Part shown: positions 52,474 through 61,735 of the stretch, in pieces
Layout: each line of letters opens with the position of its first letter
How positions within the stretch are numbered: the stretch's first letter is position 1
Program-made: the position numbers and the translations under genes
NCBI RefSeq assembly: GCF_001412595.2
Contig: NZ_CP012640.2
Coordinates: 124,001 to 188,000 of the forward strand
Source: Massilia sp. WG5
GTDB taxonomy: Bacteria; Pseudomonadota; Gammaproteobacteria; Burkholderiales; Burkholderiaceae_D
DNA: 64,000 bases
Direction: 5' to 3'
Notes under the pieces: model-generated
What the model was told of the DNA's origin: nothing
Databases searched by the model: none
What the model saw: only the letters and a program-made list of their open reading frames with translations

Positions 52474-53577
52474 TTAACCGATGGCTGCCTGCGCCGACAT
52501 CAGCTCGGCCGCCAGCAAGGCCGCCACTTCGCGCACCCGGCCATCCGGCGCGTCGAGCAGGTTGTCGCCCACGTAGACTTCGAAGTAGCTGCTGTCCGGC
52601 AGGGCGCCGTGGCTGACGCGGTTGAAGATCCAGACCCCATGCTCGGCCGCGAGCTTGCGGCGGATCTCGAGCGCACGCTCGCGGCTCACCGGCAGGTGGA
52701 TGTGCAGCATGTTGGCCTGCGGGCGGGCCGGGTTCACTTTGATGGCGGGATGGTCGCGCAGGACGTCATACAGGAACTCGGTGCGGCGGAACAGGGCCGG
52801 CATGCTGGCCAGGCGCGCATCGAACTGCATCGCCGCCGCGACCACATAGGGCGAGCGGTGGACGACATTGCCGCCCTGGCGCTTGAACCACTCCGAGGCG
52901 CGCGCCACGAATGCCCGGGAGCCCAGCAGCATCGCCCCGCCCAGGCCGCCGATGCCCTTGTACAGCGAGACATAGACGCTGTCGAAGCCGGCCGCGATCT
53001 CGGCCACGGGGCGGCCATAGCCGGCCGCCGCTTCCCACAGGCGCGCGCCGTCCATGTGCAGGTGGATGTCCTGCGCCTTGCAATGCGCCTTGATGGCCGC
53101 GAGCTCGTCCCAGTCGGAGAGCTGGCCGCCGATCTCGCGCATCGGGATCTCCAGCGCCACGGCCGACAGCCGGTCCGGCACCGACGTGATGTCGGCGGCG
53201 CTCCACGGACGGTGGCGGTCGCCGATCTGCAGGGCGTCGAAGTGGCCGAGCAGCTGGTAGTTGGAGCGTTCGTGGACGATGATGTGGGAGGTCGGGTGCA
53301 GGGCGACCGGGGCCATGCCGCGGTCCATCGCGGCCAGGCGCAGCGCCGTCACCTGGGTCATGGTGCCGGAAATGCAGAATACCGCGGCTTCGAAGCCGAG
53401 CAGGTCGGCGACTTTGCGTTCGAAGTCCTGCACCACGGCGCCGTCGCCGTAGATGTCATGGCTGAGGCCATTCGCTTCGCACCAGGCGGCCATGGCGGAA
53501 AACGTCTCGGCGGGCCGGCGCGCGCGGTGGCCGGGAAGGATGGTGGTGCAGCGGGCAAGCAGTTCGGTATCGCTCAA
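52474..53577 (-). CDS. Threonine aldolase-type PLP enzyme (TTG start)
   Basis: A 367-residue PLP enzyme of the low-specificity L-threonine/L-allo-threonine aldolase family, which splits threonine to glycine and acetaldehyde. The PLP Lys is in YVSLYKGIGG (about 215) and DGARLW precedes it. The start is a TTG at 53577, 6 bases after GGAG; no ATG gives a full N-terminus. It lies upstream of thyA on the same strand with a 30-base gap; a glycine-folate link to thyA is tempting but unproven. Confidence 0.88.
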   Translation of the reverse strand: MSDTELLARCTTILPGHRARRPAETFSAMAAWCEANGLSHDIYGDGAVVQDFERKVADLLGFEAAVFCISGTMTQVTALRLAAMDRGMAPVALHPTSHIIVHERSNYQLLGHFDALQIGDRHRPWSAADITSVPDRLSAVALEIPMREIGGQLSDWDELAAIKAHCKAQDIHLHMDGARLWEAAAGYGRPVAEIAAGFDSVYVSLYKGIGGLGGAMLLGSRAFVARASEWFKRQGGNVVHRSPYVVAAAMQFDARLASMPALFRRTEFLYDVLRDHPAIKVNPARPQANMLHIHLPVSRERALEIRRKLAAEHGVWIFNRVSHGALPDSSYFEVYVGDNLLDAPDGRVREVAALLAAELMSAQAAIG

Positions 53578-53630
53578 GAGACACTCCAGTGGCGCGGACA
53601 ATGTTGACCGCGCCACTGTACACCGAAACC

Positions 53631-55646
53631 TCAGTAGCTGACGAGTGCCGGCCGGCCGGCGGCCGCCGCGGCCTGCGCGCCGTCGAGCTTGAACAGGCGC
53701 ACGGCGCGCGCCAGCTCGTCGGCCTGTTCCTGCATCGCCTGGGCCGCCGCGCTGGCCTGCTCGACCAGCGCCGCGTTGTGCTGGGTGGCCTGGTCCATCT
53801 CGCCGATCGCGCGGTTGATGTTCTCGATGTCGCCGGTCTGCTCGGTGCTGGCGGCGCTGATCCGGCCCATGATGGCGGTGACCTGTCCGGCGCTGCCCAG
53901 CACCTCGCTCATCGTGGCGCCGGCTTCCTGCACCAGGCGGCTGCCGGCGTCGACCTCGGCGCCCGAGGCTTCGATCAGGGCCTTGATCTCTTTCGCCGCC
54001 GCGGCCGAGCGCTGCGCCAGGTTGCGCACTTCGGAAGCGACGACCGCGAAACCGCGGCCCTGTTCGCCGGCGCGCGCCGCTTCGACCGCCGCGTTCAGCG
54101 CCAGGATGTTGGTCTGGAAGGCGATCCCGTCGATCACGCCGATGATGTCCTTGATGCGGCCGGAGGACTGCCGGATCGCTTCCATGCGCTCGATCACCTG
54201 GCCGACCATGCGGCCGCCTTCCTCGGCCACCATCGAGGTGTTCACGGCCAGCTGGTTGGCCTGGTGGGCGTCGCCGGCGTTCTGGCGCACGGTCTCGGTC
54301 AGGTCCTGCATCGAGCTGGCGGTGGCGGCCAGGGTCGCGGCCTGCTGTTCGGTGCGCGCGCACAGGTCCAGGTTGCCGGACGAGATCTCGCTGGACGCGC
54401 TGGCGATCTGCTCGGCGCCGCCGCGCACCCGGCCGACCACGTTCGAGAGACCCTTGCCGATCTCGTCCATGGCGGCGGCCAGGCGGCCGATCTCGTCGCG
54501 CCGGCTCGATGCCAGCGCGACGCTCAGGTCGCCCTGGGCCATGCGCACGGCGGCGTCGCGGGCTTCGCCCAGGGGGCGGGTGACGGTGCGCTTGATGACC
54601 GCATGGAGGATCGCCGCGAAGATGGCCAGCGCCACCAGGCCGCTGAGGATCGCATGGTTGCGCAGGCGCGCCGCTTCCTGGACGATTTCGTCTTCATAGG
54701 TGCCGCCGGCGATCAGCCAGTTCCAGTCCTCGAACAGGGTGTAGGCCACCAGGCGCTTGCGCGGGGCGGCGTCGTCCGCGTTCTGCACGGTGTAGGTGGT
54801 GAGGCCTTCCTTCGCGGCCAGCATCTCGCGCACGTAGTCGCGTCCGGCCGCATCGCGGCTGGCGAGCATGTTCTGGCCTTCCCTGGTCGGGTGGACCAGC
54901 ACCTCGCCCAGGTTCTTGCCGGGCGCCGCGTTCAGCACGTAGATGTAGCCGGAGTCGCCCACCTTCATGCTCTTGATGCGCTGCTTCAGCACGGCGAGGT
55001 CGGCGCTGATGTCGACGCCCACGTAGAGCACGGCGATGACCTTGCCCGACGCATCGAGCACGGGCTCGTAGTCGGTGATGGTCTGCTTGCCGAACAGGGT
55101 GATCAGGCCGACGTAGGGCTTGCCGGCGCGCACCTTGGCATAGGCCGGGCTGGCGTGGTCGAGCATGGTGCCGACCGCGCGCTCGCCGTTTTCCTTGCGC
55201 ACCGAGGTGCTGATGCGCACGAAGTCCTCGCCGCTGGCCACGAAGATGGTGGCGTTGCCGCCGGTGGTGCGGGTGAATTCGTCGGGCGCGCTGAAATCGA
55301 GGTTCAGCGGCTTGCCCTTCTGGAGCAGCGCCGGCACCTGCTTGCCGCCCACGGCGATCGGGTTGGCGGTGTCGAGGCTGAAGCCGCCCGGCAGGCCGGC
55401 GGCGAAGATCCGGCCGAAGGCGGTCGCTTCGCTGGAGACGGCCTTGTCGAACATCTCGACGGTGGCCATCACGCTGCGCAGCTCGGCCTTCACGTTGACC
55501 TCCGCGCGGCCCTGCAGGATGCTGGAGGTGGTCCAGCTGATGACGGTGACGAGGGCGGCCAGGATCAGGCCGACGAGGGCGAAGGTGAAAACGGTGATCT
55601 TCGAGCCGACCGACCAGCTCGAGACGTCGAACAGACGTTTGTTCAT
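53631..55646 (-). CDS. Methyl-accepting chemotaxis protein with Cache sensor domain
   Basis: A 671-residue chemoreceptor: TM1 at about 17-40, a periplasmic Cache 3/Cache 2-like ligand domain (about 45-330), TM2 at about 335-355, HAMP and a MCP signalling domain with the hairpin tip [27 protein letters not shown]. The C-terminus ends LVSY without the NWETF receptor-tether peptide. I chose the ATG at 55646 because [10 protein letters not shown] begins a normal N-terminus. The ligand is unknown; an energy or small-carboxylate sensor is plausible. No che or flagellar gene is nearby. Confidence 0.92.
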   Translation of the reverse strand: MNKRLFDVSSWSVGSKITVFTFALVGLILAALVTVISWTTSSILQGRAEVNVKAELRSVMATVEMFDKAVSSEATAFGRIFAAGLPGGFSLDTANPIAVGGKQVPALLQKGKPLNLDFSAPDEFTRTTGGNATIFVASGEDFVRISTSVRKENGERAVGTMLDHASPAYAKVRAGKPYVGLITLFGKQTITDYEPVLDASGKVIAVLYVGVDISADLAVLKQRIKSMKVGDSGYIYVLNAAPGKNLGEVLVHPTREGQNMLASRDAAGRDYVREMLAAKEGLTTYTVQNADDAAPRKRLVAYTLFEDWNWLIAGGTYEDEIVQEAARLRNHAILSGLVALAIFAAILHAVIKRTVTRPLGEARDAAVRMAQGDLSVALASSRRDEIGRLAAAMDEIGKGLSNVVGRVRGGAEQIASASSEISSGNLDLCARTEQQAATLAATASSMQDLTETVRQNAGDAHQANQLAVNTSMVAEEGGRMVGQVIERMEAIRQSSGRIKDIIGVIDGIAFQTNILALNAAVEAARAGEQGRGFAVVASEVRNLAQRSAAAAKEIKALIEASGAEVDAGSRLVQEAGATMSEVLGSAGQVTAIMGRISAASTEQTGDIENINRAIGEMDQATQHNAALVEQASAAAQAMQEQADELARAVRLFKLDGAQAAAAAGRPALVSY

Positions 55647-55767
55647 GGATCTCGTGTATGCGGAATGAATCCCGACATGATACGGGAAGTATCCACACGG
55701 CAACTATCGAAACCCGCCGGCCCGACGTATTGATACAACAAATTAATATTTGAGTATCATCTTTTGG

Positions 55768-57591
55768 TCAATGCACGACCTGCACGTTGTGGAACTGCAG
55801 CGCCGCCAGGTTCGCGTAGATCCCGCCCAGCGCCACCAGCGAGGCATGGTTGCCGGTTTCGACGATGCGGCCGTCCTCCATCACGATGATCCGGTCGGCG
55901 CGCTGCACGGTCGCCAGGCGGTGGGCGATGATCAGGGTGGTGCGGCCGACCATCGCTGCTTCCAGCGCGCTCTGCACCAGGCGCTCGGATTCGGCGTCCA
56001 GCGCGCTGGTCGCCTCGTCGAGCAGCAGCAGCGGCGGGTTCTTCAGCAGTGCACGGGCGATCGCGATGCGCTGGCGCTGCCCGCCGGACAGGCGCACGCC
56101 GCGCTCGCCCAGGTAGGAGCCATAGCCTTGCGGCAGGCGCTCGATGAACTCGTGCGCGGCCGCCATCTTCGCCGCGGCGATGACTTCAAGGTCGCTGGCG
56201 TCCGGGCGGCCGTAGCGGATGTTTTCCATGGCGTTGGCCGAGAAGATCACCGTATCCTGGGGCACGATGCCGATCGCGCCGCGCAGGGTGTGCAGCTCGA
56301 GTTCGCGGATGTCGACCCCGTCCAGCTGGATCTTGCCGGACTGCGGATCGTAGAAGCGCAGCAGGAGCTGGAACAGGGTGGTCTTGCCGGCGCCGGACGG
56401 TCCGACGATCGCCACCGTCTCGCCCGGCAGGATCGACAGGTCCAGGTGCGCCAGCGCCGCATGGTCCGGGCGCGACGGGTAGGAAAAGCCGACATCGAGC
56501 AGCTCGAGGGCGGCGCCGCCCACCTTGCGCGGCGGCAGCGGCTTCGGATGTTGCGGGCTGCCGATGCTGGAGCGCAGCGACAGCAGTTCCAGCAGGCGTT
56601 CGGCGGCGCCGGCCGCGCGCTGGGCCTCGCCCATCACTTCGGACAGGGCGCCGACCGCGCCCGAGACGATCGAGGCGTACAGGATGAACTGGCCGAGGTC
56701 GCCGCCGGTCATGGTCCCGGCCAGCACCGCATGCGCGCCCAGCCACAGCACGAAGACGATCGCGCCGAACACCAGCACGATGGCCAGCATGGTGAGGATG
56801 GAGCGCGCGCGGATGCGCCGCATCGCGGTCTGGAAGGCGTGTTCGACCGAAGCGCCGAAGCGCTGGGCCTCGCGCTTCTCGCCGGTAAAGGCCTGCACGG
56901 TCGGCATGGCGTTGAGGATTTCGCCGGCCAGCGCGGAGGCGTCGGCGATGCGGTCCTGGGAATCGCGCGAGAGCTTGCGCACGCGCCGCCCGAACAGCAC
57001 GATCGGCACCACCACCAGCACCAGCAGGCCGAGGATGATCGAGGTCAGCTTGGCGCTGGTCACGAACAGCATCGCCAGGCCGCCGGCGAACAGCAGGGTA
57101 TTGCGCAGCGCCAGCGAAATGCTGGTCCCGACCACGGACTGGATCAGGGTGGTGTCGGTGGTCAGGCGCGACAGCACTTCGCCGGTGCGGGTGGACTCGA
57201 AGAATTCAGGGCTCTGCTGCACCACGTGGCGGTAGACCGCGCTCCGGATGTCGGCCGTGACCCGCTCGCCCAGCCAGGACACCATGTAGAAGCGCGCCGC
57301 GGTCGCCACGCCCAGCACGGCCGCCACGCCGAACAGCGCCAGGAAGGTGGCGTTGACGTTCTCGATGCTGCGCCCGCCGGCGGCGGCCCCGAAGCCGTGG
57401 TCGATCATCTGCTTGAAGGCGTAGGGAATGGCCAGGGTGGCGGCGGCGGCAACCACCAGGGCGATCCCGGCCAGCATGAACTGGCGGCGGTAGGGACGCA
57501 GGAAAGGCAGCAGGCGGGCCAGGGCGGCGAAGGTGCCCTTGCGGCTGGCGGATTCGGCGGCGTTGCTGGAAAGGGTAGAGCTCTTGGTCAT
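55768..57591 (-). CDS. MsbA-like ABC exporter (fused membrane and ATPase)
   Basis: A 607-residue half transporter: six-helix membrane domain (about 30-330) and ATPase with Walker A GPSGAGKTT (about 410), signature LSGGQRQR and Walker B LLLLDEATSALD. Such proteins act as homodimers to export lipids, peptides or drugs. MsbA (lipid A) is one option, but no lpxK is next to it, so the substrate is left open. Upstream at 57640 is the lipocalin-like gene on the same strand (48-base gap). Confidence 0.88.
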   Translation of the reverse strand: MTKSSTLSSNAAESASRKGTFAALARLLPFLRPYRRQFMLAGIALVVAAAATLAIPYAFKQMIDHGFGAAAGGRSIENVNATFLALFGVAAVLGVATAARFYMVSWLGERVTADIRSAVYRHVVQQSPEFFESTRTGEVLSRLTTDTTLIQSVVGTSISLALRNTLLFAGGLAMLFVTSAKLTSIILGLLVLVVVPIVLFGRRVRKLSRDSQDRIADASALAGEILNAMPTVQAFTGEKREAQRFGASVEHAFQTAMRRIRARSILTMLAIVLVFGAIVFVLWLGAHAVLAGTMTGGDLGQFILYASIVSGAVGALSEVMGEAQRAAGAAERLLELLSLRSSIGSPQHPKPLPPRKVGGAALELLDVGFSYPSRPDHAALAHLDLSILPGETVAIVGPSGAGKTTLFQLLLRFYDPQSGKIQLDGVDIRELELHTLRGAIGIVPQDTVIFSANAMENIRYGRPDASDLEVIAAAKMAAAHEFIERLPQGYGSYLGERGVRLSGGQRQRIAIARALLKNPPLLLLDEATSALDAESERLVQSALEAAMVGRTTLIIAHRLATVQRADRIIVMEDGRIVETGNHASLVALGGIYANLAALQFHNVQVVH

Positions 57592-57639
57592 GTCTCGTTG
57601 CTTCTTCTTGTTTCGTAAAGGTGAGTCAAAGTCGGGCCG

Positions 57640-58716
57640 TCAAAGATGCAGCGGGTCGACGTAGCCGGTCAGCTCGAGGTAGCCGCGGCCCACCGGCCGG
57701 CCGTCGCGGGCGACGCCCACCGCGCCTTCCCAGTACACCGCGCCGGTCGAGCGGCGCGAGTCGAGTTCCTGGTCCTGCTGCAGGGGCGTCAGCTGCCAGT
57801 TCAGCGCGCCGGTCGCGATGGTGGTCGCCACCGGGTAGCTGGCGCCGGTGCGCGGCGACTTCCAGCGCGCCCGGGGGGTAAACGATACCTGATCGGGGCC
57901 GAACTGGCTGAGGCGGCCGGCGGCGTCGCGCAGGGTGGCGTGGGCCCAGAGCTTGGCGCCGTCCTTCGCGCGGATCTGGAAGGCCATCAGCGCGCCGCCG
58001 TCGTCGAGGTTGATCCCGGTCCAGTCCCAGCCGGCCGCATTCGTGTCCAGCACCTGGCTGGACCATTCGTGGTCGAGCCAGGCCGTGCCCTTGACCCCGA
58101 TCGCCTTGCCGGCGCGGGTGACGGTGCCCGATACCAGCAGCTGCGGCTGGCTGTAATAATAACTGGCGTGTTCCGCTTGCGGACCTTTCTGCGAAAAACC
58201 GGCTTCGCCCTCGAGCAGCACCGGCTGGGTCGGCGCCAGCGCCAGCTCGAAAGCCAGGTCGGCGCCGCGCACCGACACCCGGTAGCGGCCGTCGGCGCCG
58301 CGCCGCATGCTCCAGTCCTCGAGCTTGACGTCGGTGTCGCCGGTCCTGGCCCAGGCCAGGCCGAAGCCTTCGCGTGCGCTGCGCTGGTCGTGCAGTAGCC
58401 GTCCCCGGGCCGGGTCGGACAGGGCGGCGTGGCCGATGATCAGCTGTTTCGGCGCGAAGGCGCTGGGGTTGGCCGGGTCGTGTGCGGTACGGCTGCGGAA
58501 GAAGGTGACCTGGAAGCCGAGCGGCTTGCCGTCGGCATCGGCCAGCCAGCCGGTCACGTACCACCACTCCGTGCGGTACGCGGGATGGGCGCCGAAGTCC
58601 TGCGGGAAAACGAGGGCGCGGCCGGGCGTCACCGGCGCAAAGAGCGGCGCCGCCGCCTGGCTTGACTGCACTGCGCCGGCCAGGGCCAGCAGCAGGATGA
58701 AGAAACGGCGGAGCAT
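57640..58716 (-). CDS. Lipocalin-like hydrolase/CrtC-AttH family protein, exported
   Basis: A 358-residue protein with a signal peptide (about 1-22, ending AQSSQAAA) and two lipocalin-like barrels of the CrtC/AttH (carotenoid 1,2-hydratase-like) family, recognisable from TEWWYVTGWL (about 49-58) and LDHEWSSQ. The family's members are usually associated with an ABC permease/ATPase pair and outer-membrane biology. Its ATG overlaps the permease's TGA by one base (TGATG), and GGAGG lies upstream. A carotenoid role is not implied. Confidence 0.8.
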   Translation of the reverse strand: MLRRFFILLLALAGAVQSSQAAAPLFAPVTPGRALVFPQDFGAHPAYRTEWWYVTGWLADADGKPLGFQVTFFRSRTAHDPANPSAFAPKQLIIGHAALSDPARGRLLHDQRSAREGFGLAWARTGDTDVKLEDWSMRRGADGRYRVSVRGADLAFELALAPTQPVLLEGEAGFSQKGPQAEHASYYYSQPQLLVSGTVTRAGKAIGVKGTAWLDHEWSSQVLDTNAAGWDWTGINLDDGGALMAFQIRAKDGAKLWAHATLRDAAGRLSQFGPDQVSFTPRARWKSPRTGASYPVATTIATGALNWQLTPLQQDQELDSRRSTGAVYWEGAVGVARDGRPVGRGYLELTGYVDPLHL

Positions 58717-61283
58717 CACCAGTCCTCCCTGACGGCCCGCACCGGCCCGCCGGACAGCGCATAGCGGCCCGACACCAGCGCCGTGGCGACGGCGGCCAGG
58801 ACCAGCACCGCCGCCACGCTGCCCAGCAGCGGCCAGGGCAGGTGCAGCTGCATGGTCCAGTGGAAGGACTGCGGATTCACGACGAACACCAGGATCAGGC
58901 TGATCAGGAGGCCGAGCGCGAAGCCGGTGGCCACGCCCAGCACGGTCAGCGCGCCGCCTTCGAGCGCCAGGATCTTCAGCACCTGGCCGCGCGAGACGCC
59001 GACGTGGCGCAGCATGCCGAACTCGCGGGCGCGCGCCAGGGTCTGGGCCGAGAAGGTGGCGGCCACGCCGGACAGGCCGATGGCGATCGCGATCGCTTCC
59101 AGCAGGTAGGTCACGGCGAAGCTGCGGTCGAAGATCTTCAGGCTGGCGGCGCGGATCTCGCCGGGGCTGGCCAGCTGCAGGATGGCGCCGAAGGGCAGGG
59201 CGCGCAGGCGCGCGGCGAGGGCATCCGCGGAGCTGCCCTTGGCCGCCCACAGCGCGGCGTCGGTGACGGTGCCGTCGCCGGTCAGGCGGCGGTAGTCGGC
59301 CAGGCGCACCACCACCGAGCCGGTCTGGTTGGCGTAGTCGCGCCAGACCCCGGCCACGAAGAAGCGCTGCCGGCGCCCGCCCAGCGGCAGCGTGATGCGC
59401 TGGCCGGTATGGAAGCCGTACAGGTCGGTCATCGCTTCCGAGACCCACACCGGCAGCTCGCCGGCCGGCGCCGCGGCGGGCGCGCCGACCAGCGCCAGCA
59501 TCCGGCCGGGGTCGGCCGCATCGAGATCGCGCGCGATCAGGTTGATGGCGGGGCGGGCCGGGTCGAGCGTCAGCGGACGGGTGCGCAGGAAGGCGGCCTG
59601 CGCGGCGCCGGGCAGGCCGGCGATGGCCGCCTGTTCGGCGGGACCGAGTCCGCCGGTATTGCCGCCGTTGGCGGTGCGCACGTACAGGTCGGCCGGCAGG
59701 ATGTGCAGCATCCAGTCGTCCACCGAGACGCGGAAGCTGGCCACCATGATGCCCATCGCGACCATCAGCGAAAAGCTGGCCAGCACGCCGCCCAGCGCGA
59801 TCGAGGCCTGGCCCGGCGCATTCGCCAGCCGCGCCAGGGCCAGGCTCAACACGGGCGAAGGCGCCGGCGACGAATGCGTGGCCTGCCGGCGCATCTGGAC
59901 GCGGTTCAGCAGGCGAAAAGCACTGGCCGCCAGGCGCGGCATCAGGCCGATCCCGCCGATCAGCAGCAGGGCGACGGCGATGTAGCCGAACAGCGGCAGT
60001 TCGAACACCGGCGGGGCGAAGGCGCAGGCCGCGGCGGCGCCGAGGCAGAGCAGCGAGGGCCAGATGCGCGACAGGCGCTCCAGCGCCGTTTCGTCGTTGC
60101 CCGACTTGAGGGCGACCGCCGGGCGCGCGCGCGCCGCTTCCCAGGCCGGCGCCGCGCAGCCCAGCAGGGCCACGCCCAGGCCGAGCAGGAAGAACACGCA
60201 GGCCGCCAGCGGGGTGAAGTGGACAGCGGGCTTCACGCCCGAGAAATAGCCGGCGCCGAGGTCGCCGCCGAAGAAGGCCAGTGCGGCGGCGGCCAGCGCA
60301 TAGCCGGCGCCGATGCCGGCCAGCGAACCGATCACGCCCAGGCTGGCGCCTTCGATCAGCACCTGGCGCAACAGCAGCCGGCGCGGCAGGCCGAGCACGC
60401 GCAGCAGCGCGAACTGGCTGCGCCGCCGCAGCACCGACAGGGCCTGGGTCGAGAACACCAGGAAGGCGCCCGTGAACAGGGCCACCAGGGCCAGCACGGT
60501 CAGGTTCACGCGGTAGGCGCGGCTGAGGTTATTGTTGCGGCTTTCCTGCTGCGCGTCGTTCGGCGCCGCCACCGTGAAGCGGCCGGGGAAGCTGCTTTCC
60601 AACTCCGCCGCCAGGCTGCGTTCGAAAGCGGCGCGGTCGACGCCCTCGCGCAGCTTGAGGTCCACGCGCGACAGCTTGCCCAGCTGGCGGAAGCGCCATT
60701 GCAGGGCGCCGATATCCATCACCGCCAGGCGCTGCCCGCTGCGCGCGCGCAGGATCGGGCCGGCCACGCGCAGCGCCACGTCGGCGGTGCCGGCGCGCAG
60801 GTGCAGGGTGTCGCCGGTCCGCAGGCCCAGCCAGCTTTGCGCCGCGGGCGAGAGGAAGATGGTGTCGTCGGCCAGCAGGTCGGCGCCGCGGCCTGGTTCC
60901 GGCACGCCGGCCAGGTCGGGCGTCACGTAGCCGGCGCGCAGGGCGTCCAGGCCGACGATGTGCAGCGCCCCCGGCCTGCCGGCCAGGGCGGCGTTCACTT
61001 CCAGCACCGGCGAGGCGATTGCCACGCCCTGGTGGGTGGCCAGGCGCGGGTAGATGCCTTGGTCGAACTGGGCTTCGCGGCCGCCGACCTGCAGGTCGGC
61101 CTGGCCGGCCAGGCTCTGGATGGCGGCGGAGAATTCGTTGAACGCGGCGGCGTTGATCAGGTGAATGGCGAAACCCATGGCGACGCCGACCGCGATCGCC
61201 AGCACCGCCAGCAGGGCGCGCATCGGGTGGGCGCGCCACTCGCCGAACAGCAGCCAGCGCGACAGCAGTCCTAGGCCGGACAT
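58716..61283 (-). CDS. FtsX-type ABC permease (two FtsX domains)
   Basis: An 855-residue permease with 8-10 membrane segments, beginning RALLAVLAIAVGVAMGFAI (about 18-40) and two FtsX domains (about 260-400 and 720-840), separated by large periplasmic loops. Such MacB/LolCE-type permeases need an ATPase partner; none is adjacent in the window. The ATG at 61283 overlaps the preceding gene's end by 13 bases and the stop overlaps the lipocalin-like gene, so the block is translationally coupled. Confidence 0.9.
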   Translation of the reverse strand: MSGLGLLSRWLLFGEWRAHPMRALLAVLAIAVGVAMGFAIHLINAAAFNEFSAAIQSLAGQADLQVGGREAQFDQGIYPRLATHQGVAIASPVLEVNAALAGRPGALHIVGLDALRAGYVTPDLAGVPEPGRGADLLADDTIFLSPAAQSWLGLRTGDTLHLRAGTADVALRVAGPILRARSGQRLAVMDIGALQWRFRQLGKLSRVDLKLREGVDRAAFERSLAAELESSFPGRFTVAAPNDAQQESRNNNLSRAYRVNLTVLALVALFTGAFLVFSTQALSVLRRRSQFALLRVLGLPRRLLLRQVLIEGASLGVIGSLAGIGAGYALAAAALAFFGGDLGAGYFSGVKPAVHFTPLAACVFFLLGLGVALLGCAAPAWEAARARPAVALKSGNDETALERLSRIWPSLLCLGAAAACAFAPPVFELPLFGYIAVALLLIGGIGLMPRLAASAFRLLNRVQMRRQATHSSPAPSPVLSLALARLANAPGQASIALGGVLASFSLMVAMGIMVASFRVSVDDWMLHILPADLYVRTANGGNTGGLGPAEQAAIAGLPGAAQAAFLRTRPLTLDPARPAINLIARDLDAADPGRMLALVGAPAAAPAGELPVWVSEAMTDLYGFHTGQRITLPLGGRRQRFFVAGVWRDYANQTGSVVVRLADYRRLTGDGTVTDAALWAAKGSSADALAARLRALPFGAILQLASPGEIRAASLKIFDRSFAVTYLLEAIAIAIGLSGVAATFSAQTLARAREFGMLRHVGVSRGQVLKILALEGGALTVLGVATGFALGLLISLILVFVVNPQSFHWTMQLHLPWPLLGSVAAVLVLAAVATALVSGRYALSGGPVRAVREDW

Positions 61284-61723
61284 TCCACCGCCAGGGCTTC
61301 GGCCTGGCGCCGCAGCTTGAGGCGTGCAGCCTCGTGCTTCGGGCCGTGGGCGGTGCGTGCCAGGTCTTCCTCCGCCCACTTGCGGCGCAGGCGCAGCCGG
61401 TCGCATTTCTTGCGCTGGGCCTGGATCAGGCGCGCTTCCCTGACCTGGACGCGGCCTTCCTTCTCCTGCGATTTTTCACGGGCGATGCGGGCCTTTTCGA
61501 GTTCCAGCAGGGTACGCGCATCGCCGCCCTGCGGGCCCAGGGTGTCGGACAGGGAAATGCCGGCCGGCGGCGGCATCGCACTCGATGCGCCGTGGGCGCA
61601 GGGCCGGTCGCTGTAGGCGGTCTTGCCCTCGGACTGGCATTTATAGACGGCCTGCGCGTGCAGGATGGTGCAGCAAGCGCAGGCGGCGAGGACGGCGAAC
61701 AAGCGGGTGGGTAAGCGCAGCAT
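61271..61723 (-). CDS. Exported DUF4124-type protein
   Basis: A 150-residue protein with a signal peptide (about 1-23, ending LHAQA) and a DUF4124 domain with YKCQSEGKTAYSDRPCAHG, a short Cys-containing strand pair found in secreted proteins of unknown function. The C-terminal half is a charged helix rich in Arg, Glu and Lys. It overlaps the FtsX-type permease by 13 bases and follows the FAD oxidoreductase gene by 12 bases. Confidence 0.75.
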   Translation of the reverse strand: MLRLPTRLFAVLAACACCTILHAQAVYKCQSEGKTAYSDRPCAHGASSAMPPPAGISLSDTLGPQGGDARTLLELEKARIAREKSQEKEGRVQVREARLIQAQRKKCDRLRLRRKWAEEDLARTAHGPKHEAARLKLRRQAEALAVECPA

Positions 61724-61735
61724 CGGGTCTCCTGG

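Noticed and set aside
52474..54363. A single long frame joining the threonine aldolase to the end of the chemoreceptor gene
   Set aside because: The upstream half is the wrong frame of the chemoreceptor. The aldolase has its own TTG start with a GGAG site at 53577.
55647..55767. Possible FliA (sigma-28) promoter upstream of the chemoreceptor (TCAA ... CGATAG on the minus strand)
   Set aside because: The spacing between the two halves is about 3 bases too long for the sigma-28 consensus.
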